From: Locusta migratoria
Taxonomy: Eukaryota; Arthropoda; Insecta; Orthoptera; Acrididae
DNA length: 64,000 nt
Direction: 5' to 3'
Assembly (NCBI GenBank): GCA_026315105.1
Contig: CM048751.1
Span: 340,860,649 to 340,924,648, forward strand
Shown: positions 9,429-20,225 of the stretch, in pieces
Layout of the letters: the number at the start of each line of letters is the position of its first letter
Numbering within the stretch: the stretch's first letter is position 1
The notes under the pieces: model-generated
The model's database searches: none
Seen by the model: the letters and a program-made list of their open reading frames with translations, nothing else
Told to the model about the DNA's origin: nothing
Translations under genes and position numbers: made by a program

Positions 9429-12254
9429 ATGTCACCCTACATTGACCCCATCAAATTTTATCTACATTCCCTCCGTCATCATGCCTTTGCCCTAGCCAGA
9501 TTGAGGTCACACATTTTATTCATTCAGGCTTGCTTAACATTTGACATCACCCCCAAGGGCCTCACACTGCAAGTTCCCATCTCTGGCTGCAACCCATCCT
9601 TTCATCCTGCCTTATACCAATTCCAAACAGAACAATCCACAGCCCTCACCCGCCTGATCCTTAACCTATACCTCAACTCCGCCAATGAACACACCTGTCA
9701 ACTCCTATCCCTGATCAAAATCCTCAACCTTTCCACTCCCACATCCACACCTAGAGTTCAGAACATCCTTTTACAGGCCAACCGCAAATTGGAACAGCAT
9801 GCCAGCCTCCACCTCAAAAAACTATCCAAACTCCTGGTCACCCACCTCCAGAAAGGCAATACTCTCTCCCTCAACAACCTCTCCAATAAACCACAAGCTC
9901 CTCTGATTGCACAGAAACCCAGTCTCTCCCATCTGCTCAATCTCCCACTTCCAGCTCCACTCCCCCCCAAACCTCACAATCCTAATCCACATAATCCTGA
10001 ACCACAACATCCCAATTCAGTAGTCAACCTCTCCTCTAAACCTCTCTCCCAATCTGAAACCTCCGTCCTATCCAAAGGCCTCACCTTTAGTCCCACTCCC
10101 AAATTCAACCAAACAGCCCTTGTCAAAGACCTACTATCCTATACTCGTAGCCTTGGCTGGAGATATCACTTTGCCACGAGGAAAAATAATCCTACTCCTG
10201 ATGATCCAGTTCCCCAAGACATCACTCAAATTGAACCCTGCCTGGAACAGTTCCGTCCTCCATCACAGCGAGACCCACCCGCTCTCCCTCAAAATCACCC
10301 CCTTCAAACCTTCCAGGAATTCCTTACTTCCAACCTTGCCTCTCAGTCCTTCCTGAAAAACCTTAATCCTAATCCCAACATTACCGCAGCTGAATCCCGA
10401 GCTATCCGTGATCTGAAGGCTGACCATTCCATCGTCATTCTCCCTGCCGACAAGGGATCCACGACCGTGGTACTTGATCGGCGGGAGTATGTGGCAGAGG
10501 GACTGCGCCAGCTTTCAGACAATAATACCTACAAAGTCTGTCAAGAAGACCCCATTCCTGATGTCCAGGCAGAGATTCAGGGAATTCTCAGATCCTTAGG
10601 CCCCCTACAAAACCTTTCACCCGAGTCCATCAAACTCATGACCCCAATGACACCCCGCACCCCTACCTTCTACCTACTTCCTAAGATTCACAAACCTAAT
10701 CATCCAGGCCGGCCAATTGTGGCCGGTTACCAAGCCCCCACAGAACGAATCTCTGCCTACATAGACCAACACCTTCAACCCATCATGTGCATCCTCCCAT
10801 CCTTCATCAAAGACACCAACCACTTCCTCGATCGCCTGAAATCCTTACCCAGCCTGTTACCTCCTGAAACCATCCTTGTAACCATTGATGCCACCTCCTT
10901 ATACACAAATATCCCACATGCCCAGGGCCTCGCTGCGATGGAGTATTTCCTTTCACGCCGACCACCCACTTCCCTACCTAAAACCTCTTTCCTTAATACC
11001 CTAGCCAGCTTCATCCTAACCCACAACTTCTTCACCTTTGAGGGCCGGACATACCAACAACTAAAGGGAACAGCCATGGGAACCAGGATGGCCCCCTCAT
11101 ATGCAAACTTATTTATGGGACGCTTAGAGGAAGCCTTCCTGGAAACCCAAGCCTGTCAACCCAAAGTTTGGTACAGATTCATTGACGACATCTTCATGAT
11201 CTGGACCAACAGTGAAGAAGAACTCCAGAATTTCCTCTCCAACCTCAACTCCTTTGGTCCCATCAAATTCACCTGGTCCTACTCCAAATCCCATGCCACT
11301 TTCCTTGATGTCGACCTCCATCTGTCCAACGGCCAACTTCACACATCCGTCCACATCAAACCTACCAACAAACAACAGTACCTCCATTATGACAGCTGCC
11401 ATCCATTCCATATCAAACGTTCCCTTCCCTACAGCTTAGGTCTTCGTGGCAAAAGAGTCTGCTCCAGTCCCAAATCCCTGAACCAGTACACCAATAACCT
11501 AATAACAGCCTTCACATCCCGCAGCTATCCTCCTGATCTGGTTCAGAAGCAAATTACCAGAGCCACCTCCTCATTCCTCCAAATCCAGAACCTTCCACCG
11601 AAGAATCCCAGAAGTGCCCCTTTTGTCACCGGATACTTTCCGGGACTGGAGCGGACTCTGAATGTGGCTCTCCAGCAGGGATACGACTTCCTTAAATCCT
11701 GCCCTGAAATGAGATCCATCCTTAATGACATCCTCCCCACTCCTCCGAGAGTGTCTTTCCGCCGCCCACCTAACCTTCGTAACCTCCTAGTCCATCCCTA
11801 TGAAACCCCCAAACCACCTTCCCTACCCTCCGGCTCCTACCCATGCAACCGCTCCCGTTGTAAAACCTGCCCTATGCACCCTTCCACCACCACTTACTCC
11901 AGTCCAGTAACCCGGAAGGTGTACACGATCAAGGGCAGAGCCACTTGCGATAGCACCCACGTGATTTACCAACTAACATGCCTGCACTGTGAAGCGTTCT
12001 ATGTGGGAATGACCAGCAACAAACTGTCCATTCGCATGAACGGTCACAGGCAGACAGTGTTTGTTGGTAATGAGGATCACCCTGTGGCTAAACATGCCTT
12101 GGTGCACGGCCAGCACATCTTGGCGCAGTGTTACACCGTCCGGGTTATCTGGATACTTCCCACCGACACCAACCTTTCAGAACTCCGGAGATGGGAACTT
12201 GCCCTTCAGCTTATTCTTTCCTCCCGTTGCCCACCTGGTCTCAATCTCCGCTAA
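9429..12254 (+). CDS. PLE reverse transcriptase with GIY-YIG endonuclease, copy 1 (intact)
   Basis: A 941-residue protein from ATG at 9429 to TAA. Rough layout: low-complexity Pro/Asn-rich region at 150-215; conserved pre-RT block IRDLKADHSIVILPADKG near 325-345; LPKIHKPNHPGRPIVAG near 417; RT motif A TIDATSLYTNIP near 485; motif B KGTAMGTRMAPSYANL near 546; motif C YRFIDDIFMIW near 583; thumb-like region; Cys motif PCNRSRCKTCPMHP near 805; GIY-YIG nuclease with VIY near 845, YVG near 857 and SIRMNGHR after it. These are the hallmarks of Penelope-like elements that carry an endonuclease. Catalytic Asp residues of RT and the nuclease Tyr and Arg are present, so the copy looks competent. The ATG context is weak. 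A 5' frame at 9082-9495 overlaps but looks like a by-product of the repeats. Confidence 0.95.
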   Translation: MSPYIDPIKFYLHSLRHHAFALARLRSHILFIQACLTFDITPKGLTLQVPISGCNPSFHPALYQFQTEQSTALTRLILNLYLNSANEHTCQLLSLIKILNLSTPTSTPRVQNILLQANRKLEQHASLHLKKLSKLLVTHLQKGNTLSLNNLSNKPQAPLIAQKPSLSHLLNLPLPAPLPPKPHNPNPHNPEPQHPNSVVNLSSKPLSQSETSVLSKGLTFSPTPKFNQTALVKDLLSYTRSLGWRYHFATRKNNPTPDDPVPQDITQIEPCLEQFRPPSQRDPPALPQNHPLQTFQEFLTSNLASQSFLKNLNPNPNITAAESRAIRDLKADHSIVILPADKGSTTVVLDRREYVAEGLRQLSDNNTYKVCQEDPIPDVQAEIQGILRSLGPLQNLSPESIKLMTPMTPRTPTFYLLPKIHKPNHPGRPIVAGYQAPTERISAYIDQHLQPIMCILPSFIKDTNHFLDRLKSLPSLLPPETILVTIDATSLYTNIPHAQGLAAMEYFLSRRPPTSLPKTSFLNTLASFILTHNFFTFEGRTYQQLKGTAMGTRMAPSYANLFMGRLEEAFLETQACQPKVWYRFIDDIFMIWTNSEEELQNFLSNLNSFGPIKFTWSYSKSHATFLDVDLHLSNGQLHTSVHIKPTNKQQYLHYDSCHPFHIKRSLPYSLGLRGKRVCSSPKSLNQYTNNLITAFTSRSYPPDLVQKQITRATSSFLQIQNLPPKNPRSAPFVTGYFPGLERTLNVALQQGYDFLKSCPEMRSILNDILPTPPRVSFRRPPNLRNLLVHPYETPKPPSLPSGSYPCNRSRCKTCPMHPSTTTYSSPVTRKVYTIKGRATCDSTHVIYQLTCLHCEAFYVGMTSNKLSIRMNGHRQTVFVGNEDHPVAKHALVHGQHILAQCYTVRVIWILPTDTNLSELRRWELALQLILSSRCPPGLNLR

Positions 12255-12527
12255 CTCAAATTCCCACCCACTATCTTTAGCATCTTTGCCTGGGTTCTGT
12301 GGACAGAGCCTCTGCCTCAATTGGTATCTCTGTCCAACTTCTTTGCTTTTCACAAATGTCTGTCTAGGTGTGCTTGCGTTTCGATATGTCTGAGTGTGTG
12401 TGTATTTGTTTACCTTCCTTTTTTCCCCCTAAGGTAAGTCCTTCCACTCCTGGGATTGGAATGACTCCTTTTCCACTTCCTTAAAACCCATATCCTTCCC
12501 TTTTCCTCCCCTTTTTCCCTCTTTTTC

Positions 12528-12554
12528 CTGAAGAAGCTGCCAGTGGTGGCGAAA
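12528..12554 (+). ncRNA. Hammerhead-like core in PLE copy 1 tail
   Basis: CTGAAGA, A, stem GCTGCC/GGTGGC (loop AGT), GAAA, about 275 bases after the stop codon. Compare 16597 (GCTGCC/AGTGGC) and 61312 (GCTGCT/AGTGGC), where the stem changes together. Confidence 0.5.
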
Positions 12555-13091
12555 GCTTGTATGTGTGTTTGTGTGTTATTTTATTTGTTTCTCTCGACGA
12601 GCCGGTCCTTTTGGTAAGTCATCTCTTTTCTATTTTTATTTTTATTTATCCCACCGGGAAAGTTTCCCTCTATAATTTTCGTTTCATCAATTTGAATCTA
12701 ACAATCACGATCGTTTGTTATTACTCTGTTACCTTTCGAAATCTTTTCTGTCCTCTTACTTTCTCCTTCTGTTTATATTCTACATAGTATTTTCACTCTA
12801 TTTTTACCTCCCCTCTTAGTTACAATTCAATTTTCTCCAGGCAATTAGACTACATACAACAATCTGTACAACAATCAGTAATATTTACTTGTGAGCCTAT
12901 CCAAACAAAACGACCAACGTCATTATTATTATTTTTATTCATATTCTCGCGGATACCGCCTTCAAAACTGCATCTCGATAATATCCCCCTTTCATCTACA
13001 TTTCTCATTTTACTGCAATCATCATCTCTGAACTTCCTTTACTATAACCTTTAATTGGCACTTCATAACAATTTTCGGCTTTTCATATCAA

Positions 13092-13429
13092 TTTTCGGCA
13101 TTTCATAGCAACTTCGCGATTATTTCCATTCCGTTTTTCGATATTTCCGTTTGTTCTTCCGACATTTCCGATCTTTTTTCTACACGTTTACATTTCTTAA
13201 CAATTTTCGGCATTTCATAGCAACTTCGCGATTATTTCCATTCCCGTTTTTCGATATTTCCGTCCGTTCTTCCGACATTTCCGATCTTTTTTTCTACACG
13301 TTTTCATTTCATAACAATTTTCGGAATTTCGTAGCAACTTTCCGATTATTTCCATTCCCGTCTTTCGATATTTCCGTCTGTTTTTCCGACTTTTCCGATC
13401 TTTTTTCTACACGTTTTCGCTTCTATTCA
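13092..13429. repeat. ~113-bp tandem repeat, three units, in PLE 5' region (copy 2)
   Basis: The same three units as at 9023-9360, displaced by 4069 bp. It lies wholly within the 5' non-coding part of copy 2. Confidence 0.85.
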
Positions 13430-13497
13430 TTCGGTAGATTATTTTCGTCCTTCAACCTTATTCTACCAACAGTTTCTTATTTTCCTCCATACTACTC

Positions 13498-16323
13498 ATG
13501 TCACCCTACATTGACCCCATCAAATTTTATCTACATTCCCTCCGTCATCATGCCTTTGCCCTAGCCAGATTGAGGTCACACATTTTATTCATTCAGGCTT
13601 GCTTAACATTTGACATCACCCCCAAGGGCCTCACACTGCAAGTTCCCATCTCTGGCTGCAACCCATCCTTTCATCCTGCCTTATACCAATTCCAAACAGA
13701 ACAATCCACAGCCCTCACCCGCCTGATCCTTAACCTATACCTCAACTCCGCCAATGAACACACCTGTCAACTCCTATCCCTGATCAAAATCCTCAACCTT
13801 TCCACTCCCACATCCACACCTAGAGTTCAGAACATCCTTTTACAGGCCAACCGCAAATTGGAACAGCATGCCAGCCTCCACCTCAAAAAACTATCCAAAC
13901 TCCTGGTCACCCACCTCCAGAAAGGCAATACTCTCTCCCTCAACAACCTCTCCAATAAACCACAAGCTCCTCTGATTGCACAGAAACCCAGTCTCTCCCA
14001 TCTGCTCAATCTCCCACTTCCAGCTCCACTCCCCCCCAAACCTCACAATCCTAATCCACATAATCCTGAACCACAACATCCCAATTCAGTAGTCAACCTC
14101 TCCTCTAAACCTCTCTCCCAATCTGAAACCTCCGTCCTATCCAAAGGCCTCACCTTTAGTCCCACTCCCAAATTCAACCAAACAGCCCTTGTCAAAGACC
14201 TACTATCCTATACTCGTAGCCTTGGCTGGAGATATCACTTTGCCACGAGGAAAAATAATCCTACTCCTGATGATCCAGTTCCCCAAGACATCACTCAAAT
14301 TGAACCCTGCCTGGAACAGTTCCGTCCTCCATCACAGCGAGACCCACCCGCTCTCCCTCAAAATCACCCCCTTCAAACCTTCCAGGAATTCCTTACTTCC
14401 AACCTTGCCTCTCAGTCCTTCCTGAAAAACCTTAATCCTAATCCCAACATTACCGCAGCTGAATCCCGAGCTATCCGTGATCTGAAGGCTGACCATTCCA
14501 TCGTCATTCTCCCTGCCGACAAGGGATCCACGACCGTGGTACTTGATCGGCGGGAGTATGTGGCAGAGGGACTGCGCCAGCTTTCAGACAATAATACCTA
14601 CAAAGTCTGTCAAGAAGACCCCATTCCTGATGTCCAGGCAGAGATTCAGGGAATTCTCAGATCCTTAGGCCCCCTACAAAACCTTTCACCCGAGTCCATC
14701 AAACTCATGACCCCAATGACACCCCGCACCCCTACCTTCTACCTACTTCCTAAGATTCACAAACCTAATCATCCAGGCCGGCCAATTGTGGCCGGTTACC
14801 AAGCCCCCACAGAACGAATCTCTGCCTACATAGACCAACACCTTCAACCCATCATGTGCATCCTCCCATCCTTCATCAAAGACACCAACCACTTCCTCGA
14901 TCGCCTGAAATCCTTACCCAGCCTGTTACCTCCTGAAACCATCCTTGTAACCATTGATGCCACCTCCTTATACACAAATATCCCACATGCCCAGGGCCTC
15001 GCTGCGATGGAGTATTTCCTTTCACGCCGACCACCCACTTCCCTACCTAAAACCTCTTTCCTTAATACCCTAGCCAGCTTCATCCTAACCCACAACTTCT
15101 TCACCTTTGAGGGCCGGACATACCAACAACTAAAGGGAACAGCCATGGGAACCAGGATGGCCCCCTCATATGCAAACTTATTTATGGGACGCTTAGAGGA
15201 AGCCTTCCTGGAAACCCAAGCCTGTCAACCCAAAGTTTGGTACAGATTCATTGACGACATCTTCATGATCTGGACCAACAGTGAAGAAGAACTCCAGAAT
15301 TTCCTCTCCAACCTCAACTCCTTTGGTCCCATCAAATTCACCTGGTCCTACTCCAAATCCCATGCCACTTTCCTTGATGTCGACCTCCATCTGTCCAACG
15401 GCCAACTTCACACATCCGTCCACATCAAACCTACCAACAAACAACAGTACCTCCATTATGACAGCTGCCATCCATTCCATATCAAACGTTCCCTTCCCTA
15501 CAGCTTAGGTCTTCGTGGCAAAAGAGTCTGCTCCAGTCCCAAATCCCTGAACCAGTACACCAATAACCTAATAACAGCCTTCACATCCCGCAGCTATCCT
15601 CCTGATCTGGTTCAGAAGCAAATTACCAGAGCCACCTCCTCATTCCTCCAAATCCAGAACCTTCCACCGAAGAATCCCAGAAGTGCCCCTTTTGTCACCG
15701 GATACTTTCCGGGACTGGAGCGGACTCTGAATGTGGCTCTCCAGCAGGGATACGACTTCCTTAAATCCTGCCCTGAAATGAGATCCATCCTTAATGACAT
15801 CCTCCCCACTCCTCCGAGAGTGTCTTTCCGCCGCCCACCTAACCTTCGTAACCTCCTAGTCCATCCCTATGAAACCCCCAAACCACCTTCCCTACCCTCC
15901 GGCTCCTACCCATGCAACCGCTCCCGTTGTAAAACCTGCCCTATGCACCCTTCCACCACCACTTACTCCAGTCCAGTAACCCGGAAGGTGTACACGATCA
16001 AGGGCAGAGCCACTTGCGATAGCACCCACGTGATTTACCAACTAACATGCCTGCACTGTGAAGCGTTCTATGTGGGAATGACCAGCAACAAACTGTCCAT
16101 TCGCATGAACGGTCACAGGCAGACAGTGTTTGTTGGTAATGAGGATCACCCTGTGGCTAAACATGCCTTGGTGCACGGCCAGCACATCTTGGCGCAGTGT
16201 TACACCGTCCGGGTTATCTGGATACTTCCCACCGACACCAACCTTTCAGAACTCCGGAGATGGGAACTTGCCCTTCAGCTTATTCTTTCCTCCCGTTGCC
16301 CACCTGGTCTCAATCTCCGCTAA
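13498..16323 (+). CDS. PLE reverse transcriptase with GIY-YIG endonuclease, copy 2 (intact)
   Basis: A 941-residue protein identical, residue for residue as far as I can compare, to the one at 9429-12254, with the same RT motifs (A near 485, B near 546, C near 583), Cys motif and GIY-YIG domain. Its 5' region is supplied by the end of copy 1, so copy 1's tail could act as the promoter-bearing pLTR for copy 2, as is known for tandem PLEs. No break was seen. Two intact identical frames side by side suggest either a currently active family or recent tandem duplication. Confidence 0.95.
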   Translation: MSPYIDPIKFYLHSLRHHAFALARLRSHILFIQACLTFDITPKGLTLQVPISGCNPSFHPALYQFQTEQSTALTRLILNLYLNSANEHTCQLLSLIKILNLSTPTSTPRVQNILLQANRKLEQHASLHLKKLSKLLVTHLQKGNTLSLNNLSNKPQAPLIAQKPSLSHLLNLPLPAPLPPKPHNPNPHNPEPQHPNSVVNLSSKPLSQSETSVLSKGLTFSPTPKFNQTALVKDLLSYTRSLGWRYHFATRKNNPTPDDPVPQDITQIEPCLEQFRPPSQRDPPALPQNHPLQTFQEFLTSNLASQSFLKNLNPNPNITAAESRAIRDLKADHSIVILPADKGSTTVVLDRREYVAEGLRQLSDNNTYKVCQEDPIPDVQAEIQGILRSLGPLQNLSPESIKLMTPMTPRTPTFYLLPKIHKPNHPGRPIVAGYQAPTERISAYIDQHLQPIMCILPSFIKDTNHFLDRLKSLPSLLPPETILVTIDATSLYTNIPHAQGLAAMEYFLSRRPPTSLPKTSFLNTLASFILTHNFFTFEGRTYQQLKGTAMGTRMAPSYANLFMGRLEEAFLETQACQPKVWYRFIDDIFMIWTNSEEELQNFLSNLNSFGPIKFTWSYSKSHATFLDVDLHLSNGQLHTSVHIKPTNKQQYLHYDSCHPFHIKRSLPYSLGLRGKRVCSSPKSLNQYTNNLITAFTSRSYPPDLVQKQITRATSSFLQIQNLPPKNPRSAPFVTGYFPGLERTLNVALQQGYDFLKSCPEMRSILNDILPTPPRVSFRRPPNLRNLLVHPYETPKPPSLPSGSYPCNRSRCKTCPMHPSTTTYSSPVTRKVYTIKGRATCDSTHVIYQLTCLHCEAFYVGMTSNKLSIRMNGHRQTVFVGNEDHPVAKHALVHGQHILAQCYTVRVIWILPTDTNLSELRRWELALQLILSSRCPPGLNLR

Positions 16324-16596
16324 CTCAAATTCCCACCCACTATCTTTAGCATCTTTGCCTGGGTTCTGTGGACAGAGCCTCTGCCTCAATTGGTATCTCT
16401 GTCCAACTTCTTTGCTTTTCACAAATGTCTGTCTAGGTGTGCTTGCGTTTCGATATGTCTGAGTGTGTGTGTATTTGTTTACCTTCCTTTTTTCCCCCTA
16501 AGGTAAGTCCTTCCACTCCTGGGATTGGAATGACTCCTTTTCCACTTCCTTAAAACCCATATCCTTCCCTTTTCCTCCCCTTTTTCCCTCTTTTTC

Positions 16597-16623
16597 CTGA
16601 AGAAGCTGCCAGTAGTGGCGAAA
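16597..16623 (+). ncRNA. Hammerhead-like core in PLE copy 2 tail (one stem mismatch)
   Basis: CTGAAGA, A, GCTGCC/AGTGGC, GAAA. Differs from copy 1 by G to A at 16614, which turns the loop-closing C-G pair into C-A. The copy at 61312 shows the matching change on the other side. Confidence 0.45.
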
Positions 16624-16710
16624 GCTTGTATGTGTGTTTGTGTGTTATTTTATTTGTTTCTCTCGACGAGCCGGTCCTTTTGGTAAGTCATCTCTTTTCT
16701 ATTTTTATTT

Positions 16711-17439
<729 letters not shown>

Positions 17440-17541
17440 GTTACACAAGAAGGAGACTTGGTGTTTACTAAACTACACACACCTGACAAAGTGCTTGAAA
17501 AATATGCTGAGTCAAGTGGGTTAAAGAAGCCAGCATTACTT
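17440..17541 (+). CDS. Anoctamin (TMEM16) exon, cytosolic dimerisation-domain part
   Basis: A 34-codon open segment runs from an AG acceptor (17438-17439) to a GTAAGT donor (17542). It encodes a stretch with LVFTKLHTPDKVLEKYAE, which resembles the N-terminal cytosolic dimerisation domain of anoctamins, where a 'F.KLH.PWEVL.KYAE' pattern is usual. Anoctamins are ten-helix membrane proteins acting as calcium-activated chloride channels or lipid scramblases. The exon starts and ends in phase 0 if the acceptor is placed at 17440, and it joins in phase with the exon at 34324. An alternative acceptor at 17420 would add bases without clear homology. Upstream exons of the gene were not found in the window and presumably lie to the left. 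The paralogue (ANO1-like, ANO5-like and so on) cannot be settled from this piece. Confidence 0.72.
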
Positions 17542-18519
17542 GTAAGTAATGTCACATGTCAAAATGATTTGTAGCAGAATGAAAAACTCCATTTGCATGC
17601 ATACATACAAGGATTTTTCACATTGAGATTATACATTATTTCCCAAGACTAATCCTGAAAATAAATCTGATGGTATGGTATAGAGATCAACGTTCAAGAA
17701 TAAATATCCCAACTTACTGTAGGGCCTATATGTTTTTTAACACATGATAATTCAAGATTAATTCTTTTTCTCACTTATTTATTATGTTCCATAGATACCA
17801 TCATGAAACAGACCTTTGGGGATGTGGAAAAGGTCAAGGTATATATTAACATAAAACAAAGACATCATAGAAACTTAACCTCTATACTGTATTACCAGTA
17901 GCAATAAATTATCTCGTATTGATTTATAACACTTACACTTAAGTTATCTAAATTTTAATCAAGTAAATTAGTAAGGAATAATATCAATAGAGGAAACAAA
18001 TTTTCAGAATGAGTCTGTAATCACTGAGTACATTTCATGTACAATAGCATGCAGATCGCGAAATAATTTACTTTATTTACACCACAGTTTCTGCTACTGT
18101 CATCATTAGCCTGGTAATTAAGAGTAAAGTAATATAAAAATTTTAACAGGTTGTTATACATACTCATGTTTCAAATGACGAATATTTTTTAGTTTGTTCA
18201 CCAAAGTTAGAACATGTAAAAACCTTTTAGGGCCAATCGATAAAAGCTGGGCATTTATGTCCCAATTAGGCATAGGTTGTTATTGTTTAATGCTGGACAC
18301 TTCTTTATAAATTCTAAGTACTGATGAGCAAATTTTAAATTTGTGTAATGTTTTAAGCATTTGTCTTTTGTAGCCTGATTATGAACACCTTTAATTCTTG
18401 TGTTTCCTTAATCTTCAGAACAGAAAATGGCAGTAGTTGAAGCAACATTATAAACAAAGATTTAAATTAGGTAAAATAAGCTGTTATGCTCACAAAATAG
18501 GAGGCAAGCTGCTACTCTG
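17542..18519. other. Anoctamin intron start, no gene seen
   Basis: AT-rich unique-looking sequence after the donor at 17542. No repeat or coding signal recognised before the (AG)n tract. Confidence 0.5.

Positions 18520-18521
<2 letters not shown>

Positions 18522-18562
<41 letters not shown>
18522..18562. repeat. (AG)n microsatellite
   Basis: Roughly 40 bases of uninterrupted AG repeat. Confidence 0.95.
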
Positions 18563-18566
<4 letters not shown>

Positions 18567-18714
18567 CTGCCTCAGTTTTATTGTAAAGAAGTTGTTTGTA
18601 TACCATTAGTAACTTAACATTTACTTGATTGGAATGGTGCTTTTCAAGGAAAAATATTTTTCCTTTACAAATAGTGTAAATAAGGCTTCTATTACATTGT
18701 TACATAACTTTATA

Positions 18715-18960
18715 ACTATGGCCTTCATCAGAAAGAGATACACATACATTCAAACAATCACTTGGACATAACAGCCATCTTGACACTGAGTTAGGATGGG
18801 AGTGGAGGGGGGAGGATGCTACACAAGGGTGGGGATAGAACATTCTACATTGCATGATGGATTGTTAAGGCTCTGACAGATAGGAATGTGAGATGCAGAT
18901 TAGGATGCAGTAAACGGAAGGGGTGGGAGAGCAAAAAAGGGGAGAGAGAGGGGGGAACTG
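18715..18960 (-). repeat. PLE-like pLTR repeat, third family, minus strand
   Basis: The segment shares ordered blocks with 52290-52640 (GGCCTTCATCAGAAA, GAGTTAGG.GGGAGTGGAGG, GCATGATGGATTGT.AAGGCTCTG) and, inverted, with 31990-32110. On the minus strand the first block reads CTGATGAAGGCC, like a hammerhead core start, but here the stem is decayed. I infer a pLTR of another PLE family. Confidence 0.5.
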
Positions 18961-19734
18961 TAAAATGATAAGAAAACAATAAATTATTTAAGGAGATGTT
19001 GAGATATTAAAGAAAAATAAATAAAGCACAAAAAAGGCAACACACATTTGGAAGAATGAAATGAATTGGAAGGAGATAAAGGAGAGTGCGTGGGGGAGGG
19101 AACTGTTAGGCATGGACTGTAGGGATAATCTACATCAAGGGTTCCAAGACTTTTTTGTCTCGTAGATCCCTTGCCAACTTCTTCTGCCCGATGTAGACCC
19201 CCTGTGCCTTTTGTGTTCTTAACTTTCTCACAAATTTCTAACTTCAAATGTGTTTTCGTGCTGATATGTTGCTACCAACATTGATAATTTTAACAGTAAA
19301 AGGGTGGAAGTGGTTGCTGTGGTGTTCCATGTCATTATGTGTCACAAATTATCATTTTTGAGATGGACTTCTAAATCACATGAATTATACTCCAAATAGA
19401 CAAGCGTCTTGGGTCCTACAGCGTCCATTCTCAGCACTGTAAATGTATTTCAACTTCTGTCTTCTGCCTATAATTTGTATAAAGGTGCTCTATGATGTTT
19501 GTACTTCCACAGAAAAACACAGAAGGCAGCTTCTGCCACTACTTTTGGATCTTAGCAGGAAAGGATTACAGACAACACAGTGTTTGCGATTTACAATGTC
19601 ACACATAGCACAAAGGTTCTCAACTGTTGTCTGCTACATGTGTATTTATTTCCAAGAGCTTATTGTCCATATCATGGAAAAAATATCACTTCACTGTCAA
19701 AAATAACAGATTTACCACAAATAAAATACTCCTT

Positions 19735-19915
19735 GGATAAGTGACTGAGTACTAGACTAGAAACCCGAAGGTCTCAGTTGAGATCCCCATCAATTCTAGG
19801 GTTTCTAATAATCATATGTGCCTTTTTTCACATCTAGCAGTATTTGAAGAAGCATTAACTGTATCAAAATTACATTTATGAAATGAAAAACAAAGATTTC
19901 TTTTTTTGTGAAATA
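19735..19915 (+). mobile_element. Possible tRNA-derived SINE
   Basis: GTGACTGAGTACTAGACTAG followed by AACCCGAAGGTCTCAGTTGAGATCCC resembles A-box and B-box spacing of tRNA-derived SINEs. It ends in an A-rich stretch. No target duplication was found. Confidence 0.35.
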
Positions 19916-19944
19916 AAAACCTTATCATTTCAGTATGTAATAAT

Positions 19945-20225
19945 AATTTCCTGTGGCTCAGTGGTCAGGTGCAAGTGTTTCAACTGGATGCAACTTCGGC
20001 AAATTGTGTATTACTAGCCTACTCGTTACCCAACTGGAGTAAGGGGATCTACATATTAATATGGAATCCAAACCATGTGTCGTTTCAGGTGACTCCTCAT
20101 AGTTGAGGAGTGAGGACTGGATTAACCCACAGATTGAAAAATTACATGAATCGACTGAGTTTTGAACCTGTGACCCTTTGATTTCCAGACAAGAGCTTTA
20201 CCTTGAGACTACCAGGAGTATAAAA
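19945..20225 (-). mobile_element. Possible SINE with tRNA-like heads at both ends
   Basis: On the minus strand the right end reads GGTAGTCTCAAGGTAAAGC then GGTCACAGGTTCAAAACTC, spaced like A and B boxes. On the plus strand the left end (TGTGGCTCAGTGGTCAGG) also looks like an A box. Whether this is one element or two inverted ones is unclear. Confidence 0.35.

Larger units (their letters stand above)
8921..12989 (+). mobile_element. Full-length Penelope-like element, tandem copy 1
   Basis: One unit of a 4069-bp head-to-tail repeat. Order: 5' non-coding region with ~113-bp tandem repeats, a 941-aa open frame (9429-12254), then a 3' tail with hammerhead-like core (12528-12554), GT-rich stretch, ACGAGCC...GGTAAGTCATC, the GGGAAAGTTTCCC inverted repeat plus TCTATAAT (about 12655-12676), and ~300 bp leading into copy 2. 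Tandem arrangement with shared pseudo-LTR sequence is characteristic of PLEs. The left end abuts an inverted truncated PLE. A single base difference from copy 2 is visible in the tail (12545 G versus 16614 A). Confidence 0.92.

Noticed and set aside
9082..9495. 137-codon Phe/Ser-rich frame before the PLE RT frame (also at 13151-13564)
   Set aside because: It follows from the 113-bp tandem repeat, is low in complexity and overlaps the RT start. Reported only as a by-product of the repeat.
10120..10356. 78-codon frame and similar 62-100-codon frames within the PLEs on both strands
   Set aside because: These are shadows of the RT frame; they recur in each copy only because the copies are near identical.
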